A DNA stretch of 64,000 nt from NCBI GenBank assembly GCA_019634415.1, contig JAHQVJ010000039.1:1-64000 (forward strand), read 5' to 3'. The position numbers and the translations under genes were made by a program. The stretch's first letter is position 1, and each line of letters starts with the position of its first letter. The notes under the pieces were generated by a model. The model searched no databases. It was not told where the DNA came from and saw nothing but the letters and a program-made list of their open reading frames with translations. The stretch comes from Myxococcales bacterium (GTDB taxonomy: Bacteria > Myxococcota_A > UBA796 > GCA-2862545). This document shows, in pieces, positions 7,197 through 15,937 of the stretch.

Positions 7197-10100
7197 ATGT
7201 CCATGCGCGAGACCACCCAGGGGGAGATGGAAGGAACCAGCTCCGTTCCTCGGGTCACGCCTGCGTACGCCAGCGACGAGATGCGGGAGCTCGGGGAGGA
7301 GCTGGCCAGGCTCTATGCGCAACGCGATGCGCAGCCCGACGCCGACGTCGCACGCGACATCGCTCGAATTCGCGCTCGCATGCGCACCGGACCGCGGCTG
7401 CACGCCGGCGAGTTCGTGGCCGACGGCCGCTACCGGCTGGTGGAGCGGCTCCCCAGTCGAGGCGTCGACGGCTACTGGAAGGCCTGGGACCGCAGGAACA
7501 CGGAGTTCGTGTTCGTGCGCATCTTCCATGGCGAGTGGGTGAGTGATCCCACCGCGATCTCGGCGTTCCTGGAGCGGGGCGAGGCCCTCACCAAGCTGGA
7601 GCATCCGGCCATCGGACGGGTGCTCGACGCCGATCGCTCCGAGGGCGGCTTCCTCTACATCGCCACCCAGATGTTCGAGTCGGGCAGCCTGCAGAACGCC
7701 ACCACCATGGACGCCATCGATGCCATCCAGGTGGTGGTGGAGGTGGGTCGCGGCCTGCACGCGGCCCACGCGCAGGGGGTGGTGCACGGCGACCTCAACC
7801 CCTCGTCGGTGATGCTGTCGACCCATGGCTCGGCCCACGTGATCGGGTTCTCGGTGGGGCTGCAATCCCACACCGAGGCGGCGTCGCTGTTCCGCGCGCC
7901 CGAGACCACGGAGCGCGGCTACGAGCCCGTGCCCGCCTCGGACGTCTATGCCCTCGGCATGACGGCGGTGCAGGCGCTCAACGGTGGCGATCTGCCCTTC
8001 TGGGTGCTGCGGGATCCAGGCCGCCTGATCCACTCCCTCGACGTGCCCGAGCACGTGCGCTCTGTGCTGGTGAAGGCCACCGAGTGGGATCTGTCGGTGC
8101 GGTACCCCGATCCGGGGGCGATGCTCGCCGATCTGATGTTCGACTCGGAGCTGGTGGAGGCGCTGGCCAGTCGGGCGCGCGAGCGAGGCCGCTTCGACGT
8201 GGCCGGCCGGCACCTCGAGGCGCTGCTGAAGCTGCAGCCCGAGCGAGCCGTGGAGATCCGTACCACCCTGGGCGAGGTCTACTCTGCCCTGGGCTCCTTC
8301 GACGACGCCTTCACGCACCTGCTGGCGGCCCTGCAGTCCTCGCGTGACGTCACCACGCTGTTCGCACCGCTGCGCACCGTGGCCGAGCGCACCGGCGACT
8401 GGCCCCGGCTCGCCAAGGCGCTGTGGGATCAGGCGCGTCGCGCCGACGACGACACGCGCGTGGCACTGCGCACCGAGCTGGCGCGCATCAACCAGTTCGA
8501 GCTCGACGACCCCACGGCGGCGAGCGAGACCTGGAGCCAGGTGCTGGGGGATCATCGCACACCGACGCAGGCCGCCACGGCGCTGCGGGCCATGATCGGC
8601 ATCGCCGAGTCCCAGGGCGACTGGGACGGCTACGTGCGCAACAGCGACCGCCTGCTCGACTTCGTTCCCACCGAGGAGCGGCCGAAGATCGAGTACGGGA
8701 TCGGTCGGGCGTACATCGAGCACCTCAACCGCGAGGAGCTGGGGCTCGAGTACATCGACCGCGCCGAGGCGGCCGGCTGGACGGAGCTCGACATCTCGTC
8801 GCGGCTGCAGCAGGTGCGCGCCCACATGGGGCAGTGGCAGCGGGTGATCCAGCTCATGGTGCTGCAGGCCGAGGGGCAGGAGCTGGCCCAGGCGTCTCCC
8901 ACGCTGCTGCGCGCGGGCATCATCGCCACGGCGGTGCACCTCGAGGAGGAGGCGTTCGCGGTCTACCAGGCGCTGCTCAAGCGGGCGCCACGCCACGTGG
9001 TCGCGCTGCGCCACCTCGCGCGCATGCACCACCGTGCCCACGAGTACGAGCAGGCCATGGTCTACTACGAGCGCCTGTGGGAGACCTACCGGGGCAAGCC
9101 CAGCGAGGAGCCCGAGGCGAGCGAGCGCGCCGCGGACTGTACGGCCTACGCCCAGCTGCTGATCAAGGACGGTCGCGCCGAGGAGGCCACGGCCCGTCTG
9201 GACGAGTCCCGGCGGCTCGCGCCGCATCACGTGCCCACCTTGAGGTTGGCCGGCCCCCTGTTCTTGGGTCTCGGCGACACCGAGCGCGCGGCGGCTGTGT
9301 TCGAGCAGACGCTTGCGGTGTTCAAGTCCGTCGAGCACTCCCCCAGCAAGATCGAGGCCTGCCTCGGCATGGGCGAGCTGTGCTGGATCGCAGGGCGGAT
9401 CACGGCGGCGATGGGCTGGTACAACCGGGCCATCGAGCTCGATCCATTCTCCGTGCCCGGCTGGTGGGGGCTGGCGAAGGTCGGTCTGTCGTCGCGAGGC
9501 GGGCATCCAGGGGTCGAGCGGGCGCCGTGGGTGCGCGCCACGCCCAAGCGCTACACGGCCAACGAAGCCCTCGCACGGCTGCTCGCGGGGATCTTGTCTC
9601 CTCGCAGCACGCGGACGTGGCTGTCGCTGTCGGCCATGGGTCGCGCGATGCTCGAGGGAGGCACCAGCCCCATGCGGCTCGCATGCTGCGTGGTGGACGT
9701 GATGGTGCACAACGACGTGATCACGCCGCAGCTGTTCGAGCGGCTCCGCCAGTCAGCGCCTCGGTGGGAGACCCCCATCGGGGAGGTGGAGCGACTGTGG
9801 TTGGGGGGAGGCGCCTCCACGTTCCCCGTGAACCAGACCTACGCCTGGTCGGAGCGCCACACCGACTCGGACTTCGAGATCACCGAGGTCCGCGCCGTGC
9901 TGCCTCCTCCCACGGCCGCTCGCGCCGTGGTGATCGAGGATCTGCGCAACCCGGAGGCCTGGGAGAACCTGGTCGCCGATGCACAGCCCAAGCCCCCGGC
10001 GAGCTTCGAGATCACCGAGGATCTGTCGGCCGTGGGCGAAGGGCACGCGGGACCCATCCTGGCCCTGTTCCAGGATGGCGTGCTGTGGGCTGCGCTGCGG

Positions 10101-11741
10101 CGGGATCGGTCCGAGCTCACGGTGGGCACGGACACACGCTGTGATCTGCGCATTCCCGAGGACCCGGAGGTCAGCGAGCAGCACGCCGTGCTGCGTCGCC
10201 AGGGTGGGCAGATCTATGCCTCCGTCTCGGAGGGCAGCTCCCTGAAGGTGGCGGGCATGCCGCGCAACGACTGGCGATTGCTGCACGGCGATCGCGTGCA
10301 GTTCGGCGCCACCGAGCTCGACGTGGTGTTGGTGGAGGACGCCCACGAGCTTCCCGACGAGGTGCGCATTCCTCCGGATCACACGTCGCCGGAGGACGTG
10401 GCGGAGCTTCAGGCCCAGTTCCTGGATGCTGCCCGCTCCGAGGAGGCGCCCCTTCACGAAGAGGATCCCCTCGACGAGGACTCTCTGTCCGAGGTGAGCG
10501 TTCCGCTTCCGCCGCGTGGGCAGCCCTCGGATGCGTCCGAGTCGCTGGCCGCCGAGGAAGAGCCCACCGTGGTCTCGGAGGCGTTTCCCCTCGAGATCGA
10601 GGAACCCTCCGAGCATTCGGAGCCCTCGACGACATCGGAGCCTCCGCCCGTCGTGGCCTCTGCCGTCGACGTGGAAGAGGACGATCCGGCGGTGTGGGAC
10701 ATCGCACCGGATGCAGGCGTCGAGCCTGCTCCCGCCGAGATCGATCCGTTCTTCACTGCCTTCCCCGAGGAGGACGAGGAGGAGCAGGAGATCTACGACG
10801 ACGCGCCCGAGATGACGCGTCCGCTCCCGGACGCACCCACGCAGGTCGACGAGGCACCCGCCGAGGTGGCAGAGGAGCCTCCGCCGGTGAACACCTCGCT
10901 GTACGACATGATGGATCCGACGCCTCCTGCGCTGCCCACCGTCGAGGAGCTCTCGATGCCGGCTCCCGCGGAGGAAGAGGGGCCGCCGCCGCTGCCCGAG
11001 ACGGTCGAGGAGGCCCCTGCTGCGACGGCCGAGCCCGAGCTCGGCGAGCTGCCGGAGGACGCGCCCGCGTGGTTGCGGCATGCACTGGAAGCAGAGGTGT
11101 CGCAGGATCTCCCGACGGTGGAGGAGGAGCCACCCGAGGCCGAGTGGACCGTGGCCGCGCCCGAGAGCCCGCCGGCGGAGCCTGCGCGCCCGGCCGAGCC
11201 CGCCTCGCCGCTGGAGGCTCCGAACGACGACTCCGGGCCGTCCTTCGACGAGGTGGTGGTCACGGAGCCAGCGCCCATCGCCATGGAGGGGACCGACGGT
11301 GCGGGCACCCAGGCCGTGGTGGCCGAGGCCATCGACGGGGACATGGTGGAGTTCACCGACGCTGGCGTCCGCACGCCCACGCCGGTGCCCATGCCTCGGA
11401 CGGGCGAGCTGGATCAAGACGACGCCACCGAGACCCTCACCAACATCGCCGCCTGGATCGACGTGATGTCGGGACCGCAGCGCGGCGTGTCGGTGGTGGT
11501 GGGACCACAGCTGTCCGTCGGCCAATCCGATGCCTGTGGGGTGAGCATTCCCGGTGACGCGCGACTGTCGCCGACCCACTGCGTGGTGAAGCGCACGGCG
11601 GAGGGCTTCGTCCTCCGGGATCTGGGCTCCGCCACGGGAACGGTCGTCAACGGGCAGCGGATCGAGGAGACGCCGCTTCAGGGGGGAGAGACCATCATGG
11701 TCGGACGCACGGTGCTACGCTTCCGCGCGGAGGCGAGCTGA
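7197..11741 (+). CDS. Giant pseudokinase-TPR protein with two FHA domains
   Basis: 1514 residues; ATG 7197 is chosen because GGAGG lies 7 nt upstream (ATGs at 7170 and 7173 are alternatives). Residues about 75-320 look like a bacterial Ser/Thr kinase, but key residues are changed. The VAIK lysine is Arg (FVFVRIF), the catalytic loop is HGDLNPSSV (Lys and Asn lost) and DFG reads GFS. This predicts a pseudokinase. Residues about 320-770 are TPR-like helical repeats. An FHA domain follows at about 959-1048 (SEQHAVLRRQGG), then an acidic, Pro/Glu-rich linker of about 370 residues. A second FHA is C-terminal (LSPTHCVVKR, GSATGTVVNG). FHA domains bind phospho-threonine, so this is probably a signalling scaffold that reads other kinases' output. 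It overlaps the flavin reductase gene by 1 bp (TGATG). Confidence 0.85.
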   Translation: MSMRETTQGEMEGTSSVPRVTPAYASDEMRELGEELARLYAQRDAQPDADVARDIARIRARMRTGPRLHAGEFVADGRYRLVERLPSRGVDGYWKAWDRRNTEFVFVRIFHGEWVSDPTAISAFLERGEALTKLEHPAIGRVLDADRSEGGFLYIATQMFESGSLQNATTMDAIDAIQVVVEVGRGLHAAHAQGVVHGDLNPSSVMLSTHGSAHVIGFSVGLQSHTEAASLFRAPETTERGYEPVPASDVYALGMTAVQALNGGDLPFWVLRDPGRLIHSLDVPEHVRSVLVKATEWDLSVRYPDPGAMLADLMFDSELVEALASRARERGRFDVAGRHLEALLKLQPERAVEIRTTLGEVYSALGSFDDAFTHLLAALQSSRDVTTLFAPLRTVAERTGDWPRLAKALWDQARRADDDTRVALRTELARINQFELDDPTAASETWSQVLGDHRTPTQAATALRAMIGIAESQGDWDGYVRNSDRLLDFVPTEERPKIEYGIGRAYIEHLNREELGLEYIDRAEAAGWTELDISSRLQQVRAHMGQWQRVIQLMVLQAEGQELAQASPTLLRAGIIATAVHLEEEAFAVYQALLKRAPRHVVALRHLARMHHRAHEYEQAMVYYERLWETYRGKPSEEPEASERAADCTAYAQLLIKDGRAEEATARLDESRRLAPHHVPTLRLAGPLFLGLGDTERAAAVFEQTLAVFKSVEHSPSKIEACLGMGELCWIAGRITAAMGWYNRAIELDPFSVPGWWGLAKVGLSSRGGHPGVERAPWVRATPKRYTANEALARLLAGILSPRSTRTWLSLSAMGRAMLEGGTSPMRLACCVVDVMVHNDVITPQLFERLRQSAPRWETPIGEVERLWLGGGASTFPVNQTYAWSERHTDSDFEITEVRAVLPPPTAARAVVIEDLRNPEAWENLVADAQPKPPASFEITEDLSAVGEGHAGPILALFQDGVLWAALRRDRSELTVGTDTRCDLRIPEDPEVSEQHAVLRRQGGQIYASVSEGSSLKVAGMPRNDWRLLHGDRVQFGATELDVVLVEDAHELPDEVRIPPDHTSPEDVAELQAQFLDAARSEEAPLHEEDPLDEDSLSEVSVPLPPRGQPSDASESLAAEEEPTVVSEAFPLEIEEPSEHSEPSTTSEPPPVVASAVDVEEDDPAVWDIAPDAGVEPAPAEIDPFFTAFPEEDEEEQEIYDDAPEMTRPLPDAPTQVDEAPAEVAEEPPPVNTSLYDMMDPTPPALPTVEELSMPAPAEEEGPPPLPETVEEAPAATAEPELGELPEDAPAWLRHALEAEVSQDLPTVEEEPPEAEWTVAAPESPPAEPARPAEPASPLEAPNDDSGPSFDEVVVTEPAPIAMEGTDGAGTQAVVAEAIDGDMVEFTDAGVRTPTPVPMPRTGELDQDDATETLTNIAAWIDVMSGPQRGVSVVVGPQLSVGQSDACGVSIPGDARLSPTHCVVKRTAEGFVLRDLGSATGTVVNGQRIEETPLQGGETIMVGRTVLRFRAEAS

Positions 11742-12223
11742 TGAGCGCGGATGCCGAGTCGTTCAAGGCCGTCATGGGCCACTGGGCGTCGGGGGTGTCG
11801 GTGGTCACGACCAGCGACGACGGGATGCTGTACGGGCTCACCGTGTCGAGCTTCACCTCGGTGTCGCTGGATCCGCCTCTGATCCTGGTCTGCCTGAGCA
11901 ACCACAACCGGATCATCGAGATGATCTCGAACAGCGGCGGGTTCGCCGTGAGCATGCTGGGCTCGGATCAGCAAGAGGTGTCCAACTACTTCGCGCGCCC
12001 CGGGCGGCTGCCCACCCCGGACTTCACCGAGGTGGAGGGGCAGTGGACGTCGTCTGGCTTGCCAGTGGTGGGAGGCTCCATGGCGTGGCTCACGTGCACC
12101 GTGCAGGCTGCCATCGCCCAGGGAGATCACACCCTGATGGTGGGATGCGTGCAGGAGACCCACGTGGAGCAAGGGCGGTCGCCGTTGCTGTACTTCGATC
12201 GTGGCTACCGCTCGCTGCAGTAG
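11741..12223 (+). CDS. Flavin reductase-like FMN-binding protein
   Basis: 160 residues of the flavin reductase domain family (HpaC/DIM6/NTAB type). The visible signatures are GHWASGVSVVTT at the N terminus, LTVSSFTSVSLDPPLILVCL and SGGFAVSMLGSDQQEVSNYFA. These match the family's FMN-binding split barrel. Members reduce FMN or FAD with NAD(P)H and pass it to a monooxygenase, or act as single-component flavoenzymes. No partner monooxygenase is adjacent. The start codon overlaps the stop of the pseudokinase/FHA gene, so the two are translationally coupled despite an unclear functional link. It converges with pcm 4 bp away. Confidence 0.88.
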   Translation: MSADAESFKAVMGHWASGVSVVTTSDDGMLYGLTVSSFTSVSLDPPLILVCLSNHNRIIEMISNSGGFAVSMLGSDQQEVSNYFARPGRLPTPDFTEVEGQWTSSGLPVVGGSMAWLTCTVQAAIAQGDHTLMVGCVQETHVEQGRSPLLYFDRGYRSLQ

Positions 12224-12227
12224 GGGC

Positions 12228-12839
12228 TCACATCAGGGGCACGAACAGCACGCGGCACACAGTGCGGCGCCGGTGCTCGCCCCACGGCGTGGGCTCGAAG
12301 ACCCACAGCTCCTGAACGTCGTCGTTGCCCACGGGCACGACGAGGCGTCCATCGGGGTGGAGCTGCTCCAGGAGGGCTGGGGGCACGGAGGTGGCTGCCG
12401 CGCCTACCAAGATGGCATCGAAGGGGGCTGCCTCCGGCCACCCCAGACGCCCGTCCCCCACACGGAACTGCACGGGAGGAACGCCTGCATCCGACCAGCT
12501 GCGACGTGCAGCCTCCAGCAGCTCGGGGCGAGTCTCCAGCGTGTAGACCTCTGCACCCAGTGCTGTGAGCACCGCCGTCTGGTAGCCGGATCCGGTCCCG
12601 ATCTCGAGGACGCACCGACCGTGGCCGATCTCCGCCAGCTCGGACATCAGCGCCACGATGTAGGGCTGGCTGATGGTCTGCTCGTGCCCGATGGGCAGCG
12701 GTGTGTCGTCGTAGGCCGACGCTCGCAGCGCCGGTGGCACGAAGAGGTGGCGCGGCACCTGCCGCATGGCCTGCAGCACCCTCGGGTCGTGAACACCGCG
12801 GGCCTGGATGGTGTCGCGCACCATCCGCTCGCGCTGCAT
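12228..12839 (-). CDS. pcm: Protein-L-isoaspartate O-methyltransferase
   Basis: 203 residues. The enzyme uses S-adenosylmethionine to methylate isoaspartyl residues and so begins repair of age-damaged proteins in the cytoplasm. Visible landmarks are RVLQAMRQVPRHLFVP at the N terminus, the substrate loop YDDTPLPIGHEQTISQPYIV and SAM motif I VLEIGTGSGYQTAVL. A second SAM region (FRVGDGRLGWPE) and the C-terminal GRLVVPVG follow. Length matches the family. A small unrecognised gene starts upstream at 13282 on the same strand, with a 23-bp gap, so the two are likely one transcript. Confidence 0.95.
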   Translation of the reverse strand: MQRERMVRDTIQARGVHDPRVLQAMRQVPRHLFVPPALRASAYDDTPLPIGHEQTISQPYIVALMSELAEIGHGRCVLEIGTGSGYQTAVLTALGAEVYTLETRPELLEAARRSWSDAGVPPVQFRVGDGRLGWPEAAPFDAILVGAAATSVPPALLEQLHPDGRLVVPVGNDDVQELWVFEPTPWGEHRRRTVCRVLFVPLM

Positions 12840-12862
12840 GGCGAACGGATCGGAGGGCTGAT

Positions 12863-13282
12863 CTATGCGGGGGCCGAGGCGACGGGTCGCGGAGCCAGAC
12901 GCGGCTGGCGCGCGAGGCGCTCCTCGATGGCCTTGAGCACGGTCTTGCGGGACTTGGTCTGCTGCTCACGGCGCAGGGCGTTGCGCAGGCCTGCGCGATC
13001 GAGCTGGCGCACGGCGGCAGCGGCCCGCTTGGCGTTCAGATCGTCCCAGTTGTCGACGGGGACCTCGGTAATCCGCTCCAGCTGCTGCTCCACCAGCTGC
13101 TGGGCAGGCTCGAAGATCGCTCCGATGGTGGGCACGTCGCTGGCCCGATCCAGGAACTGACCTGCTTGCTCCAGGGCCTCGGTCCGCCAGCCCCAGATCC
13201 GATCGTCCGAACGTTGCGCCACTCGCTTCACGCGCCGCCGGGCACGTGCGATCACGTCCCTCGAAGCATTCCACACCGCCAT
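12863..13282 (-). CDS. Small basic helical protein of unknown function
   Basis: 139 residues starting at ATG 13282, with a strong GGGAGGAG site 5 nt upstream. It is rich in Arg, Ala and Gln, and predicted almost entirely helical. It has a basic N terminus (RARRRVKRVAQR) and a basic C-terminal stretch (LRREQQTKSRKTVLKAIEERL). There is no signal peptide or transmembrane segment. The charge suggests nucleic-acid or membrane-surface contact, but no domain is recognisable. It lies upstream of pcm in what looks like the same operon. Confidence 0.65.
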   Translation of the reverse strand: MAVWNASRDVIARARRRVKRVAQRSDDRIWGWRTEALEQAGQFLDRASDVPTIGAIFEPAQQLVEQQLERITEVPVDNWDDLNAKRAAAAVRQLDRAGLRNALRREQQTKSRKTVLKAIEERLARQPRLAPRPVASAPA

Positions 13283-13332
13283 GAACTCCTCCCGATGAAA
13301 TGGGTGGGCTCGCCAGACGACTGGATCCGCAC

Positions 13333-13372
13333 CCTTGACATCCGAGTAGTCCCGTGCCTGGGAACGTCAAGG
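13333..13372. repeat. 7-bp inverted repeat between two minus-strand genes
   Basis: CCTTGAC (13333-13339) and GTCAAGG (13366-13372) are perfect complements separated by 26 nt. They lie downstream of the pseudokinase gene (stop at 13391) and upstream of the small basic protein gene. The pair could be part of a terminator or an operator, but no T-run follows on the minus strand. Confidence 0.25.
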
Positions 13373-13390
13373 TAATGCGTCACCTGGTTG

Positions 13391-14923
13391 CTACCGCTGA
13401 GCTTTCCACTGGCCCGAGGCGCGCTTGCCGTCGCTCCAGGTGCCCGATGCCCTGCCCGAGGCGTGGATGGTGCCGTCGTAGGTCGCGCGGCGCGAGCCTT
13501 GCAGCTCCCGCGCCTGGAAGTGCATCTGAGGCCCTTCTCGGTTCCAAGAGCCCTGCACCGCGTTCTTCATCTGCCTCGGGCCGATGGTCACGCAGGCGGT
13601 GCCGGTGACCGTGCCATCCGCCTCGAAGGTCAAGATCAGATCGAAGGGCCGGCCGGTCCGGCTGCCGGTGTAGGTGCCCGTGAAGCCCTCGGGCTCGAAC
13701 AGCGCCGCCGCAGACGGAGGCTCGGGCTGCGCCGGCTCCACGTCGGCCTGGGGTGGAGCCACCGTGAGAACCACGGGCTCGCTGGCCTCCTGAGGGGTGC
13801 CCTCCTCCGAGGCGGGCTCTGGCACGGGGGCGGCGGGCTCGGAGCGGGGCGTGGGTCGGGGCGCCTGTGGCGGACGCGCGACGCGGAGTTCGGCGGCCTC
13901 CTCGGGGGTGCCCTCGTGAGCTGCGGGCTGCTCGGGACGGGGCTCGGGCGTCAGGGCCGAGCTCAAGGAGGAGCTCCCGTTCGGACGCGGGGTGCTCGTG
14001 GTCGTGCTCGACAGGGTGACCGCGAGCCCGGCGAGCACCGCGGTCAAGGTGACGACACCTGCCCCCAGGACCGGGACGACGAGCCGGCTGGTGGATCGCG
14101 TGGATGCGGTGGCGGCCGCCCTTCCGCCCGTGCGATGCACGCCGAGTGCCTGGCTGACCCGGTCGATCTCCGACACGGCCTCGTCGAGGCTCTCGAAGCG
14201 GCCGCCGGGGGCCGGAAAGGCCAGGCGTCGAGCCAGGGCGTCGGCCTGCGGTGCCACGTTCACGTCGGGGGCGCGCTGGGCCATGGGCGGCAGCGGCGCG
14301 TCGGACGAGGCCTCGACGGGCCAGACGCCACAGCACGCTGCGTAGAGCACGAGGCCCAGGAAGTACTGATCGGCCGCTGCCGAGACGTGCCCGGAGGACG
14401 ACACCTCGGGGGCCAAGAACTCGTGACGCGTCGTTCGCACTGCGCAGGGAAGCACGGGGACCTGTAGCAGCGGGCTCGGCAGCAGCGACACGCTGCCGGT
14501 CGGGTCGTCGGGTAGGTGCAGCCGGACGTGGGAAGGGTGGAGCGCCCCCATGATCAGGCGCTCGGCGTGCAGGGCCCGCAGGGCGCGTCCGAGCTCTGAG
14601 ACCAGGCGGAACGCCAGCGGCAGCGACAGCGGCGTGCCGTGGCCGAGGCTGCGCAGATCGTCGGGTAGTGCGGCGGAGAGCACCACGTAGCGATCGCCCT
14701 GCAGCGTCTTGCCAGAACCGCGCGGTCTCCACAGTGCAGGGTGGATCGCGCCGGCGGAGCGCTCGAGCTCGGTGGCGAGGATCGTTGCATTCGCGCCGTT
14801 GGTGGGGGTGATCCACACCTCCACCGCCTCTCGCCCGTGCACGGCTCGCCAGCGTTGGAACGGGCCCAGCTGCCCTCGCCTCGCGAGCAGGTCGATCCCG
14901 TGGATGCGAGGCGTGGTGTCCAA
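13391..14923 (-). CDS. Membrane-anchored pseudokinase with a C-terminal extracytoplasmic beta domain
   Basis: 510 residues. Residues 1-250 resemble a Ser/Thr kinase fold: a GRALRALHAERL helix, MGALHPSHVRL in place of HRDLKPxN, and APEVSS plus DQYFLGLVLYA in the C-lobe. The catalytic Asp, an ATP-site Lys and DFG are not found, so it is predicted inactive. A membrane helix lies at about 283-305 (VPVLGAGVVTLTAVLAGLAV). A Pro/Glu-rich linker (about 310-415) leads to a roughly 95-residue C-terminal domain with alternating hydrophobic strands (FTGTYTGSRTGRPFDLILTF). The topology suggests cytoplasmic pseudokinase, helix, then periplasmic beta-sheet sensor. It is divergent from the outer-membrane-type gene at 14994, with 70 bp between them. 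Confidence 0.75.
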   Translation of the reverse strand: MDTTPRIHGIDLLARRGQLGPFQRWRAVHGREAVEVWITPTNGANATILATELERSAGAIHPALWRPRGSGKTLQGDRYVVLSAALPDDLRSLGHGTPLSLPLAFRLVSELGRALRALHAERLIMGALHPSHVRLHLPDDPTGSVSLLPSPLLQVPVLPCAVRTTRHEFLAPEVSSSGHVSAAADQYFLGLVLYAACCGVWPVEASSDAPLPPMAQRAPDVNVAPQADALARRLAFPAPGGRFESLDEAVSEIDRVSQALGVHRTGGRAAATASTRSTSRLVVPVLGAGVVTLTAVLAGLAVTLSSTTTSTPRPNGSSSLSSALTPEPRPEQPAAHEGTPEEAAELRVARPPQAPRPTPRSEPAAPVPEPASEEGTPQEASEPVVLTVAPPQADVEPAQPEPPSAAALFEPEGFTGTYTGSRTGRPFDLILTFEADGTVTGTACVTIGPRQMKNAVQGSWNREGPQMHFQARELQGSRRATYDGTIHASGRASGTWSDGKRASGQWKAQR

Positions 14924-14993
14924 GGCGAGCTCTCGTCAGTAACGGTCCGATTCCTTACGAGACCCATCGTAGCGTGCTCGTAGGGGGGTTGGC

Positions 14994-15929
14994 ATGTCGG
15001 TTGGCATCATTGCTGTGGCGTCATGGTCGAACATGGCGATGGCTGGGAGTGGGCCTTGGACGCTGGAGCCCGGTGAACACAACGTCTACGTCGGGACCGA
15101 CTACTTTCGGTACGCCAGCTTTCGCGGTGACGACGGTGAGGTTGCGATGCGTACCCGGATCACGAGCGCGGGGGGAACCGCGGTCTGGACGTTCGGAATG
15201 GCCTATGGCCTCGAGGGCGAGCTGGATGCTCGCTACGAGTCCGTCCGCGTTCGGGATCCGGCGGATGCGTTCTGCACCATGCTGGACGTGCCCGACGACT
15301 GGTGTGCGCCCACGCACGGGCTCGGAGACGTGGGGGCACGGCTGAAGTGGCGGTTCCTCGACGAGGCCTTCGGTGCGCCCTTCTCTGCGTCCGTGCACCT
15401 GGGGTTCCGCTCTGGCGAGGCCTACGCCAATCGCCGCGGTCGGCTCACCACGCTGGGCGACGGGAGCACCGATCTGGGAGGCGGACTGTCGGTTGGACGA
15501 GCTGGCACGTTGGGGGCGTCTGGGTGGTATCAGATGTCGATCGATGCCACCTACTTCTACCGGTTCGCAAACCAGAACGCCGACATCGGGCGGGTGCCCA
15601 CCGACGAGGTGAACACGGAGGCATCCTTGCTCGTGTCGCTGCGACCCTCCGTCGGGATCGGGCCCACGGTCGCTGGATTCTGGAGGGTGTCGGGGCGCGC
15701 GCTGCGGCCCGAGGAGGCCGACTTCTTCGACCCCGACTACTGGGGGTCGCTGCAGGCAGCTCAGCTGAAGGTGGGCGGCAAGCTCGGCGTGTACTCCATC
15801 GACAACGGACCCACGATCTCGGTGTCCGTGCTGCAGACCGTGTGGGCGCGCAACAATCCGGCCGACACCCTGTCCTTGTCGCTCGGGATCGGGCAGTGGG
15901 TGCAGGCGCGTAACCGAGCTGGCGATTAA
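14994..15929 (+). CDS. Probable outer-membrane beta-barrel protein
   Basis: 311 residues. A stop codon in frame at 14970-14972 limits the start to ATG 14994. The N terminus is a short signal peptide (MSVGIIAVASWSNMAMAGSG). The remainder has repeated amphipathic strands with aromatic ends (HNVYVGTDYFRYASF, FSASVHLGFRSGEAY, SIDATYFYRFANQN) and ends in a long alternating strand near the C terminus. This is the pattern of outer-membrane barrels of the transporter/channel type. Two Cys (FCTMLDVPDDWCAP) could form a disulfide in an extracellular loop. The substrate is unknown. It lies 8 bp before the ion channel gene and may share its transcript. Confidence 0.7.
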   Translation: MSVGIIAVASWSNMAMAGSGPWTLEPGEHNVYVGTDYFRYASFRGDDGEVAMRTRITSAGGTAVWTFGMAYGLEGELDARYESVRVRDPADAFCTMLDVPDDWCAPTHGLGDVGARLKWRFLDEAFGAPFSASVHLGFRSGEAYANRRGRLTTLGDGSTDLGGGLSVGRAGTLGASGWYQMSIDATYFYRFANQNADIGRVPTDEVNTEASLLVSLRPSVGIGPTVAGFWRVSGRALRPEEADFFDPDYWGSLQAAQLKVGGKLGVYSIDNGPTISVSVLQTVWARNNPADTLSLSLGIGQWVQARNRAGD

Positions 15930-15937
15930 ATCGGTGC

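Noticed and set aside
7125-9710. An 861-codon open frame on the minus strand opposite the pseudokinase gene
   Set aside because: It has no recognisable domain and an abnormal amino-acid composition rich in His, Arg and Gly. The plus-strand frame has clear kinase, TPR and FHA motifs. Long antisense frames are common in high-GC DNA.
12205-12969. A 254-codon Arg/Ala-rich frame overlapping pcm
   Set aside because: It is out of frame with pcm, which has all methyltransferase motifs, and has no domain of its own.
13333-13372. Inverted repeat CCTTGAC/GTCAAGG as a strong terminator
   Set aside because: The stem is only 7 bp with a 26-nt loop and no T-run, so it is listed only as a weak repeat.
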